Source: CAZEAN01 sp964510225
Lineage (GTDB): Bacteria > Planctomycetota > Planctomycetia > Isosphaerales > Isosphaeraceae
Length of the DNA stretch: 25,454 nucleotides
Reading direction: 5' to 3'
NCBI GenBank assembly: GCA_964510225.1
Contig: CAZEAN010000082.1
Location: forward strand, 1 to 25,454
Within the stretch, counting starts at the first letter, position 1. The number at the start of each line of letters is the position of its first letter. Shown piece by piece: positions 1 through 9,334 of the stretch. The position numbers and the translations under genes were made by a program. The notes under the pieces are model-generated. The model did no database searches. It was not told the origin of the DNA and saw only the letters and a list, made by a program, of their open reading frames with translations.

Positions 1-1
1 C

Positions 2-3000
2 TCCGTCGTGACGTGTGACCCGGAGGGCAACCTCTATGTCGGCGAAGATCCGATGGACATGCGTGGACCAACAACCGAGGAATTCGACCGAATCGTGAAG
101 TTTAGTTTCGATGACGAAGGCCGTGTGGCGCAGAGAACGGTCTTCGCTGAAGGACTCTCGGCGGTCTTCGGACTGGTTTGGTGGGAGAACGCCCTCTACG
201 TAATGCACGCACCACACTATTCCGTGTTTCGTGACGAAGACGGTGATGGAGTCGCAGAATCGCGTGAGGATCTGGCAGACGGCTTTGGGCCTCCCGCTGG
301 TGTCTTCGGCTTCAACGACCACATCGTCACCGGGACGCGGATGGGGCTCGATGGGTATATCTATGTCTCGGTTGGGGACAAAGGGATTCAGCGGGCAACC
401 GGAAGTGACGGCAGTACAATCACCCTCGAAGGTGGTGGCGTCGTCCGAATGCGGCCCGACGGAACCGAACTCGAGATCGTCTCCACAGGGACACGAAACC
501 ACCTCGATGTAGCGATGGATTCTCTCGACAACATCTTTACTTACGACAACACCGACGACGGTCTCGGATGGTGGACCCGTTTCACGCATCAGATACCCTC
601 AGGCTACTACGGTTATCCCTACGACTATCTCAAACAGCAGGAACGCCACCTCCCTCGGATCAGTGAGCATGGTGGTGGCTCACCAGTCGGGGCAGCCTGC
701 TATCGTGAAGCAGTTTGGCCTGAAGAGTATCGTGAAGCCGCCTTCCATTGCGAATGGGGGAAGGGGAAAGTCCAGGTTTTCTTTCCGGATACCGACGGCG
801 CGACCTTCACCGCTGAGATCCAAGATTTCCTGGTCGGAGAGGATGGAAGCACCTTCCGACCTCAAGACCTCTGCTTCAGTCCCGATGGCCGACACATGTA
901 TGTCGCTGATTGGAACTACGGTGGCTGGACTAACGACACTCTCGCGGGCCGACTATATCGGGTGACTTATGTTGGGGAAGGGTCGGAAGCTGTTGCAACA
1001 CCGATCGACCCCGGTCAATCATCGACGGCTACTCTGATTGACGCTCTTGGCTCTCCCTCACACCACGTTCGGATCCGTGCACAGGAGGGACTCGCTCGAC
1101 GAGGTAAGACAGTTGTCGATCCACTGATTACACTACTCCGCACAACTGAGACTCCAACGATGGCAAAGGTCCACGCCATCTGGACGTTTGATGCGCTTGT
1201 CGATCAGATTCCTGGCTTTGATCCGATTCCTTATTGGGTCGAAGCGTTATCCGACAACGATCCGATCGTCCGGGCCCAAGCCGCTCGAGCACTTGGTACC
1301 AGGCCAGCAGTCACAGTCTGGTCGGTCTTCTCAGTCACTGAATCGGAACGGGCACCGACACTCGGAGAGAACCGATTACGCCTCTCAGAATCGGCCTTAG
1401 CTTCACTTCTCTTCGCACTTGCAGAAGACGACGATCCTCGCGTCCGGCTCCAGTCTGCGATTGCGCTCGGAAGGCTCGATGACGCTCGCGCTGTGGCTCC
1501 ACTCGTCGAGTCACTTGGGGAGGAAGATTCGACCGTCCGGTTCGCGGTGATCCAGGCACTCAGGTTCCTCGATCGTTGGGAGCCTGTCGATGAGTTCCTA
1601 ACGTCAGCCGAAGGAACGAAGGCGCGTACAGCGGTCCTGACACTCACGGGTGTCCGGTCACTTGGTGCCGTCCAAGCCCTCGTCAAGGCCGTTAAGACTG
1701 GTCGAGATCTCAAGGTTAGACTCCAAGCCCTTGAGGCCCTTGCTACAGTGTACCGACGTGGCGATCGTTACGAGACTGGGTGGTGGGGAACCCGACCAGC
1801 GTCTAGTGAGCCAAGTCGAGCCCTCGTCCACGACTGGGAAGGAACCGAACCCGTCCTCCAAACCCTCCGCTCTGCGCTTGACGATCCGAGCGCAGAGGTC
1901 CGGAAACAAGCGATTTCGCTTCTGAGCGGAGTCGGTGACGAAGGTCCGATGTCGCGGATCCGCGCGCTCGTCGCCACTGATCCTATAGACTCCGTCCGGA
2001 TCGAGGGTCTTCAAGCGCTTCGGAAGGCTCGAGACTCCGAAGCCGTCCCATTGGTGATCGAACTCGTCGAGTCGGAAGAAGTGAGTCTGTCGGTTCGGGA
2101 ACTTGCGGTAAGGGTCTTGGAAGCAATCGGTGCCGATGATGCAACCGAAACGCTCACTGAACTTGCCGCTGACGACACAACACCCTCCGAATTGATGAGC
2201 GTTGCTCTTGAGACACTCGCGAGCCTTGAGGCAACCGAAGCGATTGAGGTCGCTCTGAAGCGTCTCGATCACCCGGCAACTGAGATCCGGACCGCCGCAG
2301 TCCGAGTTATCGGTGTCCTTGATCCCAAGGGCGCGTTGAAGTCAATCCTTCCCCGGCTGGATGACCCAGAAACGGCAGTCAGCAAGGCAACACTCCAGAC
2401 ACTCGCTCAGGTCAAAGCTCGTGAGGCCATCCCCGCAATCCTGACAGTTGTGTCGAACCCTGATCTTCGCGCCGAGGCGATCCGGACGCTCGGTCTTATT
2501 CCTGATCCTCGGGCGCTCAGCGTCTACCTTTCGGGATTAACAGATCGAGACCCTCAGCTCCGAGAACTCTCCGGGCAAGCGCTTATCGAGATTCGTGACC
2601 AGATCGTTGATGATCTCCGGGAACGCCAGAGACGGAACGAACTGACTCCCGAGACCCGACGAGAACTTACGATCCTATTTGGACAACCTCAGCCGATTTC
2701 CTCCTGGCAACTGATTGGCGCCTGGCCACAAGGCACGGAGGACCCTTACTTTGACTTCAGTGGCACGGCCAATTTGGATCAAGTTATCACGATCGGAGAC
2801 CGGGAGCTTCGCTGGCGCCAGGTCGAATCTCGTCGCGAGGATGGGCGGATCGATCCGGGTCGCGACCTAAGTCCGACCGCGGAAGTCTGGGCAATGGCGA
2901 CAACAACCGTCGATGCCAACCGAGCTGGTATTGCAACGTGGCGGCTCGGGAGCGATGACCAGGGAATCCTTTGGATCAATGGTGAAAAGATCCATGAATT

Positions 3001-3682
3001 CCTCGGCAACCGTGGCTGGGATCCTGACCAGGCTTCGGGAGAATTTACCCTCCGCGAGGGAACAAACACGATCTGGTTCCAAACTGGGAACACTGGGGGG
3101 CCGTGGAGCTTCAGTCTCGCAATCGGCCAGACTGACCCTGCATTCGAATTCCTCGAATCGGAGCTTCCTCAAGGACTTGATCCCTCGGCGTTCGCAGCGT
3201 TCGCCGCCGAGAACCGTGGTGATCCGAACCGAGGTGCGGCGCTCTTCTTCGACCCCGAGGGGATCGGCTGTGTGAAGTGCCATGCGATCGGTGATCGTGG
3301 TCGATCTGACGTCGGGCCCAATCTCGTGGGCGTCGGTGCCAAGTATCCTCGGGAGGAACTGGTTCGGTCGATCCTCGAACCATCAAACCGGATCGCCTCC
3401 GGCTATGAGATGAGCTTGATCGCGACCCTCGATGGTCAAATCTACCGCGGCGTTGTCCGTAAAGAGGTCGGGGACGCTTTGGAGATCGCTGACACTAACG
3501 GGGAAATCTTTCTGCTTCCTCGTGAAGAGATCGACGAGTTGGTCGAGAGCAATCTCTCGGCGATGCCAAATGGGCTCGAGAAGGGGATGACCCTCAAAGA
3601 CTTCGCCGACATCGTTGCCTATCTCGAGAGTCTGAAACAGGAAGAGGAGCGCGATTCCGATGCTTCTGGCTCCGAGAAGTAA
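2..3682 (+). CDS. PVC-type membrane-bound dehydrogenase / HEAT-repeat / haem-binding CxxCH protein (5' end outside window)
   Basis: The gene is partial: the frame is open to the window edge and the first residues (CDPEGNLYVGED) are already inside a propeller-type domain, so the GTG at position 8 is not a real start. Roughly residues 1-330 resemble the sorbosone/glucose-dehydrogenase-like beta-propeller of PVC-type proteins. Residues of about 340-900 are tandem HEAT-like helical repeats (recurring D-D-P-VR-A..AL). About 900-1050 is a beta-rich segment (WRLGSDDQGILWINGEKIHE) resembling a PA14 or galactose-binding-like fold. A cytochrome-c-like module follows, with CVKCH at residues 1088-1092 and the family's usual SAMPNGL near the end. 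Members of this planctomycete family are large, exported and of largely unknown substrate; electron transfer from a sugar or alcohol oxidation is the usual guess. The terminal tail is acidic and Ser-rich. The family call is firm; the function is not known. Confidence 0.9.
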   Translation, partial: SVVTCDPEGNLYVGEDPMDMRGPTTEEFDRIVKFSFDDEGRVAQRTVFAEGLSAVFGLVWWENALYVMHAPHYSVFRDEDGDGVAESREDLADGFGPPAGVFGFNDHIVTGTRMGLDGYIYVSVGDKGIQRATGSDGSTITLEGGGVVRMRPDGTELEIVSTGTRNHLDVAMDSLDNIFTYDNTDDGLGWWTRFTHQIPSGYYGYPYDYLKQQERHLPRISEHGGGSPVGAACYREAVWPEEYREAAFHCEWGKGKVQVFFPDTDGATFTAEIQDFLVGEDGSTFRPQDLCFSPDGRHMYVADWNYGGWTNDTLAGRLYRVTYVGEGSEAVATPIDPGQSSTATLIDALGSPSHHVRIRAQEGLARRGKTVVDPLITLLRTTETPTMAKVHAIWTFDALVDQIPGFDPIPYWVEALSDNDPIVRAQAARALGTRPAVTVWSVFSVTESERAPTLGENRLRLSESALASLLFALAEDDDPRVRLQSAIALGRLDDARAVAPLVESLGEEDSTVRFAVIQALRFLDRWEPVDEFLTSAEGTKARTAVLTLTGVRSLGAVQALVKAVKTGRDLKVRLQALEALATVYRRGDRYETGWWGTRPASSEPSRALVHDWEGTEPVLQTLRSALDDPSAEVRKQAISLLSGVGDEGPMSRIRALVATDPIDSVRIEGLQALRKARDSEAVPLVIELVESEEVSLSVRELAVRVLEAIGADDATETLTELAADDTTPSELMSVALETLASLEATEAIEVALKRLDHPATEIRTAAVRVIGVLDPKGALKSILPRLDDPETAVSKATLQTLAQVKAREAIPAILTVVSNPDLRAEAIRTLGLIPDPRALSVYLSGLTDRDPQLRELSGQALIEIRDQIVDDLRERQRRNELTPETRRELTILFGQPQPISSWQLIGAWPQGTEDPYFDFSGTANLDQVITIGDRELRWRQVESRREDGRIDPGRDLSPTAEVWAMATTTVDANRAGIATWRLGSDDQGILWINGEKIHEFLGNRGWDPDQASGEFTLREGTNTIWFQTGNTGGPWSFSLAIGQTDPAFEFLESELPQGLDPSAFAAFAAENRGDPNRGAALFFDPEGIGCVKCHAIGDRGRSDVGPNLVGVGAKYPREELVRSILEPSNRIASGYEMSLIATLDGQIYRGVVRKEVGDALEIADTNGEIFLLPREEIDELVESNLSAMPNGLEKGMTLKDFADIVAYLESLKQEEERDSDASGSEK

Positions 3683-4206
3683 CGAACCGACTGAGGTTTC
3701 GGGAAACGCTGTCGGGGCTCACTGATTCGATTCAGACAAGAGCTCCGAGCCCACCGGAATTACCTTAACGATCACCTCAACTCGGCTTATGTTGCTCTCG
3801 ACAGACACACGGAGATCAGGTGACTGCCATCATCTGGTGGTCACTTGAGTTCCGGGTACCCTTAACCGTGCTTCCCTAACTTGTTGCTCAGGAAATGCGA
3901 CCTGGAGATCCCCAATTCTACATCCACGGGGCCATTTCCAACTCTTCAGTTCAATCGACGAAGAGCGCTCTTCGAGTTCATGAAGGATTAACTCAGGCAA
4001 GCAGTTAGCATGTAATCGTGTGCACAGAGAAAATTTTGTTGACAAATTCGTAGGGGGATCTAGTGATAGCTCTTTGGGATTTGTACAGACAGTAAGAAGA
4101 TACGAGACGATTGGCAAAAAGTTGTTAAAGACGTAACTTAAAGCACTAATACTGAAGCTCTCGCCTGTTCACCAAAGCCCAGTATAGATTGGACGAGCAA
4201 TTGACT
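3683..4206. other. Long intergenic region upstream of the sucrose operon
   Basis: About 520 bases lie between the haem/HEAT gene and the fructokinase. A 95-codon open frame on the minus strand (3830-4117) has no recognisable motif and is probably chance. The left half has ordinary base composition. Short complementary arms (3715-3720 with 3747-3752) are separated by a long loop and lack a T-run, so I do not call a terminator. The right half, from about 4020, is clearly AT-richer and holds two sigma70-like candidates: TTGGCA at 4111 with TAACTT at 4134, and TTGACA at 4039 with only a poor -10. This is the natural place for control of the four-gene operon downstream. Confidence 0.6.
4111..4139 (+). 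promoter_or_regulatory. Candidate sigma70-like promoter of the sucrose operon
   Basis: TTGGCA (4111-4116) and TAACTT (4134-4139) are separated by 17 bases in an AT-rich stretch. Transcription would start near 4146 and give a leader of about 60 bases before the fructokinase ATG at 4207. Short inverted arms AAGTT / AACTT overlap the same place and could be an operator. The -10 box is weak and planctomycete consensus promoters are poorly defined, so this is tentative. An alternative -35 (TTGACA, 4039-4044) has no good partner. Confidence 0.35.
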
Positions 4207-5100
4207 ATGGCAGCCAGACGCCCCCTAATCATCGGTGAAGTACTCTTCGACGTATTTCCGAATGGACATCGTGTGCTTGGAGGCGCTCCCTTTAATGTCG
4301 CATGGAATCTCCAAGGGCTTGGACTAAGTCCCCTATTCACCTCGGCTGTAGGCAACGATGACGAAGGGCGAGAGGTCCGAGCGAACATGGAAGCTTGGGG
4401 CATGGACACCTCCGCGCTTCAGATCAATCAGAAATGGCCGACGGGAAAAGTCCGGGTTGAGATTGTTGACGATGAGCCGCAGTACTCTATCCTCGATAAC
4501 CAAGCTTATGACGAAATTCAGTTGCCGGCTCACGATGTATCGGCCCGAGACTTTTCCCTATTTTACGTCGGAAGTCTTGCTTTCCGGAGCCCCACAACGC
4601 GTTCGACGATCACTCAGCTGATGAAAACGGAAGGCCTCCCTCGCTTTGTCGACATCAACATCAGGCAGCCTTGGTTTGATCGCGAGTCTGCCGGAGTCCT
4701 TCTTGATCATGCTGAGTGGATCAAGCTGAACCGTGACGAACTCTCATTCTTGGCCGAGACCGAATGTCACTCAGCAGACCAGATTGCCAAGGCAGTGGCG
4801 ACCTTGCGAAAAATCTATCACCCACGACGTTTTTTCATTACATGTGGCTCCGCAGGTGCATACGCCGTTGAAGAAGATGGGGAGACCTTCTTCGCCGAAA
4901 CACCAAAACCAACCCCCTTCGTCGACGCAGTCGGCGCCGGAGACGCATTTTCAGCTGCCGTGATCGTTGGGATCGATCGCGGGCTCCCGCTTGGGGAGAT
5001 CCTGAAAGCAGCGGTTCAATATGCGTCGAACACCTGCACACTTCAAGGCGCAACAACAACTAGGCGAGATCATTACAAATTGCCAGTGAGCACGCCTTAA
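4207..5100 (+). CDS. scrK: PfkB-family carbohydrate kinase, probable fructokinase
   Basis: ATP-dependent sugar kinase of the ribokinase/PfkB family, 297 residues, a normal length for fructokinase. The N-terminal sugar-binding signature is GGAPFNVAWNLQGLG. The C-terminal PfkB signature is DAVGAGDAF, with the anion hole GAGD and catalytic Asp246. I chose ATG 4207 over the upstream TTG at 4189 because the protein then begins MAARRPLIIGEVLFDVFP, as fructokinases do, and a GGACGAG sequence lies 9 bases upstream. It is the first gene of the run leading to SPS, 51 bases apart, and the context makes fructose the likely substrate: fructose freed by amylosucrase would be phosphorylated to fructose-6-phosphate, the substrate of SPS. 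Another ketohexose or ribose cannot be excluded from sequence alone. Cytoplasmic. Confidence 0.85.
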   Translation: MAARRPLIIGEVLFDVFPNGHRVLGGAPFNVAWNLQGLGLSPLFTSAVGNDDEGREVRANMEAWGMDTSALQINQKWPTGKVRVEIVDDEPQYSILDNQAYDEIQLPAHDVSARDFSLFYVGSLAFRSPTTRSTITQLMKTEGLPRFVDINIRQPWFDRESAGVLLDHAEWIKLNRDELSFLAETECHSADQIAKAVATLRKIYHPRRFFITCGSAGAYAVEEDGETFFAETPKPTPFVDAVGAGDAFSAAVIVGIDRGLPLGEILKAAVQYASNTCTLQGATTTRRDHYKLPVSTP

Positions 5101-5151
5101 CCATAAAGCCTGTATTGTTCGGCTTCAGGCACTACGAAAGAGAATAACGAG

Positions 5152-7359
5152 ATGACAGATTGGTCGGAGGAGAACTCCAATGGTCCACCCAGTAACACAG
5201 GCGAAGAGCATGCACGCACAGCCAATCTAAGAATCACCTTGATTAGTCTTCATGGATTGATCCGCGCGCATGAGCCAGAACTGGGACGAGACGCAGACAC
5301 TGGTGGACAAGTGAAGTATGTTCTTGAACTCGCCCGGGAGTTCGCAAAACAACCCGACGTTCAGGAAGTTGAGCTGCTAACACGTCAGATCGTCGACCCT
5401 AATGTTGACCAGGATTACGCACAGCTCGAAGAAGAGATCAGCCCAAAGGCCAAGATCGTGAGAATACCGTTTGGTCCCAAACGGTACCTGCGCAAAGAGT
5501 CGTTGTGGCCTTTTATCGAGATGTTCGTGGATCAAACGATCGCTCACTTTAGGCGCCGAGGGCTCCCCGATGTGATCCACGGCCACTATGGCGATGCTGG
5601 TCTCGCCGGTGCTCAACTCGCTCGCTTACTCCGCATTCCGTTCGTGTTCACAGGACACTCCTTAGGCCGGGTCAAACGAGAACGGCTCTCGATCAACAAA
5701 TCAAACGCACACGCCTTGGAAAAGAGGTACAGGTTTACGACCAGAATTGAAGCCGAGGAGACCGCGCTCGAAACAGCCTCGATGGTTGTGACCAGCACAA
5801 ATCAAGAAGTCCAGCAGCAATACGCACTATACGACCACTACGTTCCGTCCCGGATGGAGGTGATTCCACCAGGAGTTGACCTCTCTGCCTTCTCGCCACG
5901 GGATGAACAGTGGAAGAGACCAGAAATTGCAAGTGAACTGGCGCGCTTCCTCCGCGACACAAGCAAACCGATTATCTTGACGCTGGCACGCCCCGATGAA
6001 CGGAAAAACTTGGAGATGCTCGTCAAGGTCTACGGTGAAAGCGAGCAACTTCAAGAACTCGCCAATCTTGTCATGGTGATGGGAGCCCGAGATGATCTAC
6101 GTGAACTTCCCAAGCAGCAGCAAGCAGTGCTCAACAATGTGCTCTACTTAATCGATCGCTACAATCTGTACGGTAAAGTCGCATATCCCAAGAGACACTC
6201 GCCCAATGACGTTCCAGAGCTATACCGGCTTGCGGAATCGATGCGTGTCGTCTTTATCAACCCCGCCCTGACTGAAGCGTTCGGACTCACCCTCCTTGAG
6301 GCTGGCGCTACAGGTTTACCGATCATCGCAACGAATGATGGCGGCCCCCGTGACATCATCGCCAACTGTCGCAATGGCCTGCTAATTGACCCTCTCAATC
6401 CGGAAGAAATTGAACATGCATTACTCAGGGCTTTAACCGAAGAGAACCAATGGGAGGAGTGGTCCGCCAACGGTGTCCGTGGGACCCGAGAGCACTATTC
6501 CTGGAGCAATCACGCGAGGAGATATCTCCGTGATGTCAAGGACATTCTGAAGCACACGACAGCGCCGGTCCTTGGGCAAAAATCACGAAGCCGTCGGTTG
6601 CCTGAGTTTGATCGCTTGATCATCACCGACCTGGACAATACGCTCACAGGCGACGCGGATGCCTTGGCCAAATTGGTTGAACTGATCCAGGAGAATGATC
6701 ATGTTGGCTTCGGCGTAGCCACAGGTCGTCGCTTGGACAGTGCCATGGCTCTCATCGATGAGCTCGGGTTACCGCGTCTCGACTTGATCGCTACTGACTG
6801 CGGAACTCAGTTGCACTACGGTGAACGCTTGACGCCAGACTTGAGTTGGCGGAAGTCGATCGGCTACGCGTGGAATCGAGAAGGAATACGTGAAGTTCTC
6901 GATACCTTGCCTGGTTTCTTTCCGCAGGAGGAGGACCATCAGTCAGAATTTAAGCTGAGCTACGAGATTGACACTAAGCTCGCCCCTTCGACACAGAAGA
7001 CCCGAAAGATCCTCCGCGAGGCAGGACTCCGCGCCCGGGTTATCATGTCGCTCGGCATGTACCTCGACATCATTCCGATCCGCGGCGGCAGTGATTACTC
7101 AATGCGACACGTCCTTTGGAAGTGGGGATTCGCTCCCGAGCATGTTTTAGTCGCCGGGGACTCGGGTAATGACGCCGGAATGCTCCTTGGACGGACGTTA
7201 GGCGTCGTGGTAGCCAACCACAGTAAAGAACTGAATCGACTGAAGAATCGGCCTAGGATTTACTTTGCCCAAGCCTCCCACGCGGCAGGAATCCTAGAGG
7301 GCATCGAGTACTACAACTTCATGGATAAGATTGTCATTCCCAATGATCGGATCGAATGA
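5152..7359 (+). CDS. sps: Sucrose-phosphate synthase with C-terminal SPP-like HAD domain
   Basis: 735 residues in two parts. The GT4 glycosyltransferase part (about 25-470) starts with the SPS hallmark SLHGLIRAHEPELGRDADTG followed by GGQVKYVLELARE. It also has GHSLGRVKRERL and the EX7E pair at Glu375 and Glu383 in TEAFGLTLLEAGATGLP. It would join UDP-glucose to fructose-6-phosphate to give sucrose-6-phosphate. The HAD part (about 485-735) resembles sucrose-phosphate phosphatase: DLDNT with Asp493/Asp495, VATGRRLDSA, and GDSGND with Asp670. The motif III lysine, normally in DLLP...SK/NKG, is replaced by Ser647 in DIIPIRGGSDYS, so phosphatase activity is doubtful. ATG 5152 has a GAAAGAG sequence 9 bases upstream. 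The 3' end overlaps the amylosucrase start, suggesting translational coupling. Confidence 0.92.
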   Translation: MTDWSEENSNGPPSNTGEEHARTANLRITLISLHGLIRAHEPELGRDADTGGQVKYVLELAREFAKQPDVQEVELLTRQIVDPNVDQDYAQLEEEISPKAKIVRIPFGPKRYLRKESLWPFIEMFVDQTIAHFRRRGLPDVIHGHYGDAGLAGAQLARLLRIPFVFTGHSLGRVKRERLSINKSNAHALEKRYRFTTRIEAEETALETASMVVTSTNQEVQQQYALYDHYVPSRMEVIPPGVDLSAFSPRDEQWKRPEIASELARFLRDTSKPIILTLARPDERKNLEMLVKVYGESEQLQELANLVMVMGARDDLRELPKQQQAVLNNVLYLIDRYNLYGKVAYPKRHSPNDVPELYRLAESMRVVFINPALTEAFGLTLLEAGATGLPIIATNDGGPRDIIANCRNGLLIDPLNPEEIEHALLRALTEENQWEEWSANGVRGTREHYSWSNHARRYLRDVKDILKHTTAPVLGQKSRSRRLPEFDRLIITDLDNTLTGDADALAKLVELIQENDHVGFGVATGRRLDSAMALIDELGLPRLDLIATDCGTQLHYGERLTPDLSWRKSIGYAWNREGIREVLDTLPGFFPQEEDHQSEFKLSYEIDTKLAPSTQKTRKILREAGLRARVIMSLGMYLDIIPIRGGSDYSMRHVLWKWGFAPEHVLVAGDSGNDAGMLLGRTLGVVVANHSKELNRLKNRPRIYFAQASHAAGILEGIEYYNFMDKIVIPNDRIE

Positions 7360-9325
7360 AGACGGCAAGCACAACGATATCCAGTCAAAAGCAGACCTGA
7401 CGCTAAAACGCATTCGCCCGCGCCTCGAAGAAATCTGGGAGCGGAGGAACACCGAGGAGACCAAACGCCATGAATTCGAATTGCGACTTCAGCATCATTG
7501 GCGTCAACTCTTCGGATTACTCTACGCGCTTTATGGGTCGCGCTATGACTTCTTCTATCACATCGAAGAGGTCCTGCGGACAGCAGCAGAGGCGTGGGAT
7601 GCACGTCCTCCGGAATTGTGCGAACTAGATCGGCATCGGATCAACGACCCTGATTGGTTCCAATCCGAAAAGATCGTCGGCGGTGCACTGTATGTTGACC
7701 TGTTTAGTGAAAACCTAAGCAGAGCGCGCGAGCATGTCCGCTACTTCAAAGAACTCGGCCTTACGTATTTGCACTTGATGCCGTTATTCGCGGTTCGACC
7801 AGGGAACAATGATGGTGGCTACGCGATCAGTAACTATCGTTCGGTAGATCCGCGACTTGGGACGATCGACGACCTTCGTCTCCTGGCCAACGATCTCCGA
7901 GAAGCCGGCATTTCCTTGGTCTTGGACTTCGTGTTCAACCACACCGCGGATGACCACCAGTGGGCGCAACACGCTCAAGCCGGGGAATTGGAATATCGCG
8001 AGTTCTATTACATATTTCCGGATCGATCTGTACCGGAGCAGTACGAGCGAACGCTTCGCGAGATCTTCCCAACAGTCCGACGGGGAAATTTCACCTGGCA
8101 CGATGGGATGCAGCAGTGGGTCTGGACCACCTTCAATAACTTCCAATGGGACCTCAACTACCGGAATCCTGGAGTCTTCCGGGCGATGCTTGAAGAGATG
8201 TTCTTCATCGCGAATATGGGTGTCGACATCCTCAGACTCGATGCTGTCGCGTTCATCTGGAAACAGATGGGGACGAATTGCGAGAACTTGGACGAAGCAC
8301 ACTGGGTTATCCAATCATTTAATCGGCTCGCCCGGATCGCAACGCCGGGGCTCCTCTTTAAATCAGAAGCCATCGTGCATCCAGACGAAGTTGTCAAGTA
8401 CATCGGTTCAGACGAATGCCAAATTTCATATAATCCTACTTTGATGGCATTGCTCTGGGAGTCGCTTGCAACAAGGAGGGTGGATTTACTGGTTCAAACG
8501 TTACGCCATCGGTATCAACTCCCGGAGAATACCGCCTGGGTCAATTATCTTCGTTGCCACGATGATATTGGCTGGACGTTTGACGACAAGGACGCCGCAG
8601 TCATCGGTATCAACGCATACGATCATCGACAGTTTCTCAACAGCTTTTACACAGGCCAATTCCCGGGATCCTTTGCGCGTGGGATCCCATTTCAAGAGAA
8701 TCACCAGACTGGCGATATGAGGATCTCGGGGACGATGGCCTCGTTAGCCGGTCTCGAGCAAGCCGTTGAAGAAGATGACGAGGAGAAGAAAGAGTTCGCC
8801 ATTCGACGGATGATGCTTTTGCATGGGGTCACACTAAGTATCGGTGGGATCCCCCTGCTCTACCTTGGGGAAGAATGGGGGATGCTCAACGATTATGATT
8901 ATGTGTTAGATCCTGCCAAGGCAGGCGACTCGCGCTGGATTCATCGCCCCAAAATGCAGTGGAACTACCTCGAAGAGCTAGATGACCATATCGCGTCGGG
9001 AAATGGATCAATCCGCAGTCGGATCTTCAAAGCAACGCAGAGGCTCATGGCCCTTCGCAAATCAAATCCAGCTTTTGCCGGACAGAACATGGAGTTGATC
9101 AACACGGCAAATCCTCATCTATTGGGCTTCCTCCGGATCCGCGAGGGGCACCGGATCACTGTCCTCGCCAATTTCTCTGAGCAATCACAGTCGCTCGAGG
9201 GAAACAGATTGCGAACTGCCGGGCTCGGACGCTTCTTCGAAGACCTGATACAGAACAAAACATTTAGGACATCTGAACCGGTTTTACTTGAACCGTATCA
9301 GATTGTCTGGCTCCAGCGCGTATAA
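7343..9325 (+). CDS. Amylosucrase (GH13 subfamily 4)
   Basis: Transfers the glucosyl unit of sucrose to alpha-1,4-glucan, releasing fructose (EC 2.4.1.4). The protein has 660 residues from ATG 7343, which fits the family. GH13 regions are all present: LDFVFNHTADDHQWA; GVDILRLDAVAF with nucleophile Asp300; LLFKSEAIVHPDEV with acid/base Glu342; YLRCHDDIGWTF with His406 and Asp407. FQWDLNYRNPGVF, FYTGQFPGSFARGIPFQ and NDGGYAISNYRSVDPRLG are typical of amylosucrase rather than trehalose synthase or sucrose phosphorylase. A TTG at 7331 is a possible earlier start; both overlap the end of the SPS gene, so translation is probably coupled. No signal peptide is seen. The fructose released fits the fructokinase at the head of the operon. 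A hydrolytic variant (sucrose hydrolase) is the main alternative. Confidence 0.93.
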   Translation: MIGSNEDGKHNDIQSKADLTLKRIRPRLEEIWERRNTEETKRHEFELRLQHHWRQLFGLLYALYGSRYDFFYHIEEVLRTAAEAWDARPPELCELDRHRINDPDWFQSEKIVGGALYVDLFSENLSRAREHVRYFKELGLTYLHLMPLFAVRPGNNDGGYAISNYRSVDPRLGTIDDLRLLANDLREAGISLVLDFVFNHTADDHQWAQHAQAGELEYREFYYIFPDRSVPEQYERTLREIFPTVRRGNFTWHDGMQQWVWTTFNNFQWDLNYRNPGVFRAMLEEMFFIANMGVDILRLDAVAFIWKQMGTNCENLDEAHWVIQSFNRLARIATPGLLFKSEAIVHPDEVVKYIGSDECQISYNPTLMALLWESLATRRVDLLVQTLRHRYQLPENTAWVNYLRCHDDIGWTFDDKDAAVIGINAYDHRQFLNSFYTGQFPGSFARGIPFQENHQTGDMRISGTMASLAGLEQAVEEDDEEKKEFAIRRMMLLHGVTLSIGGIPLLYLGEEWGMLNDYDYVLDPAKAGDSRWIHRPKMQWNYLEELDDHIASGNGSIRSRIFKATQRLMALRKSNPAFAGQNMELINTANPHLLGFLRIREGHRITVLANFSEQSQSLEGNRLRTAGLGRFFEDLIQNKTFRTSEPVLLEPYQIVWLQRV

Positions 9326-9334
9326 GTCAATACG

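Noticed and set aside
1658..2272. 204-codon antisense frame inside the HEAT-repeat gene
   Set aside because: The plus-strand HEAT repeats explain this DNA; the antisense product has no motif and no ribosome site.
4039..4067. TTGACA at 4039 as the main operon promoter
   Set aside because: The -35 is perfect but the -10 at the right distance (AGTGAT) is poor, so the candidate at 4111-4139 is preferred.
3830..4117. 95-codon minus-strand frame in the long intergenic region
   Set aside because: No motif, no clear ribosome site, and odd composition. Chance is more likely, though it is the only sizeable frame in that gap.
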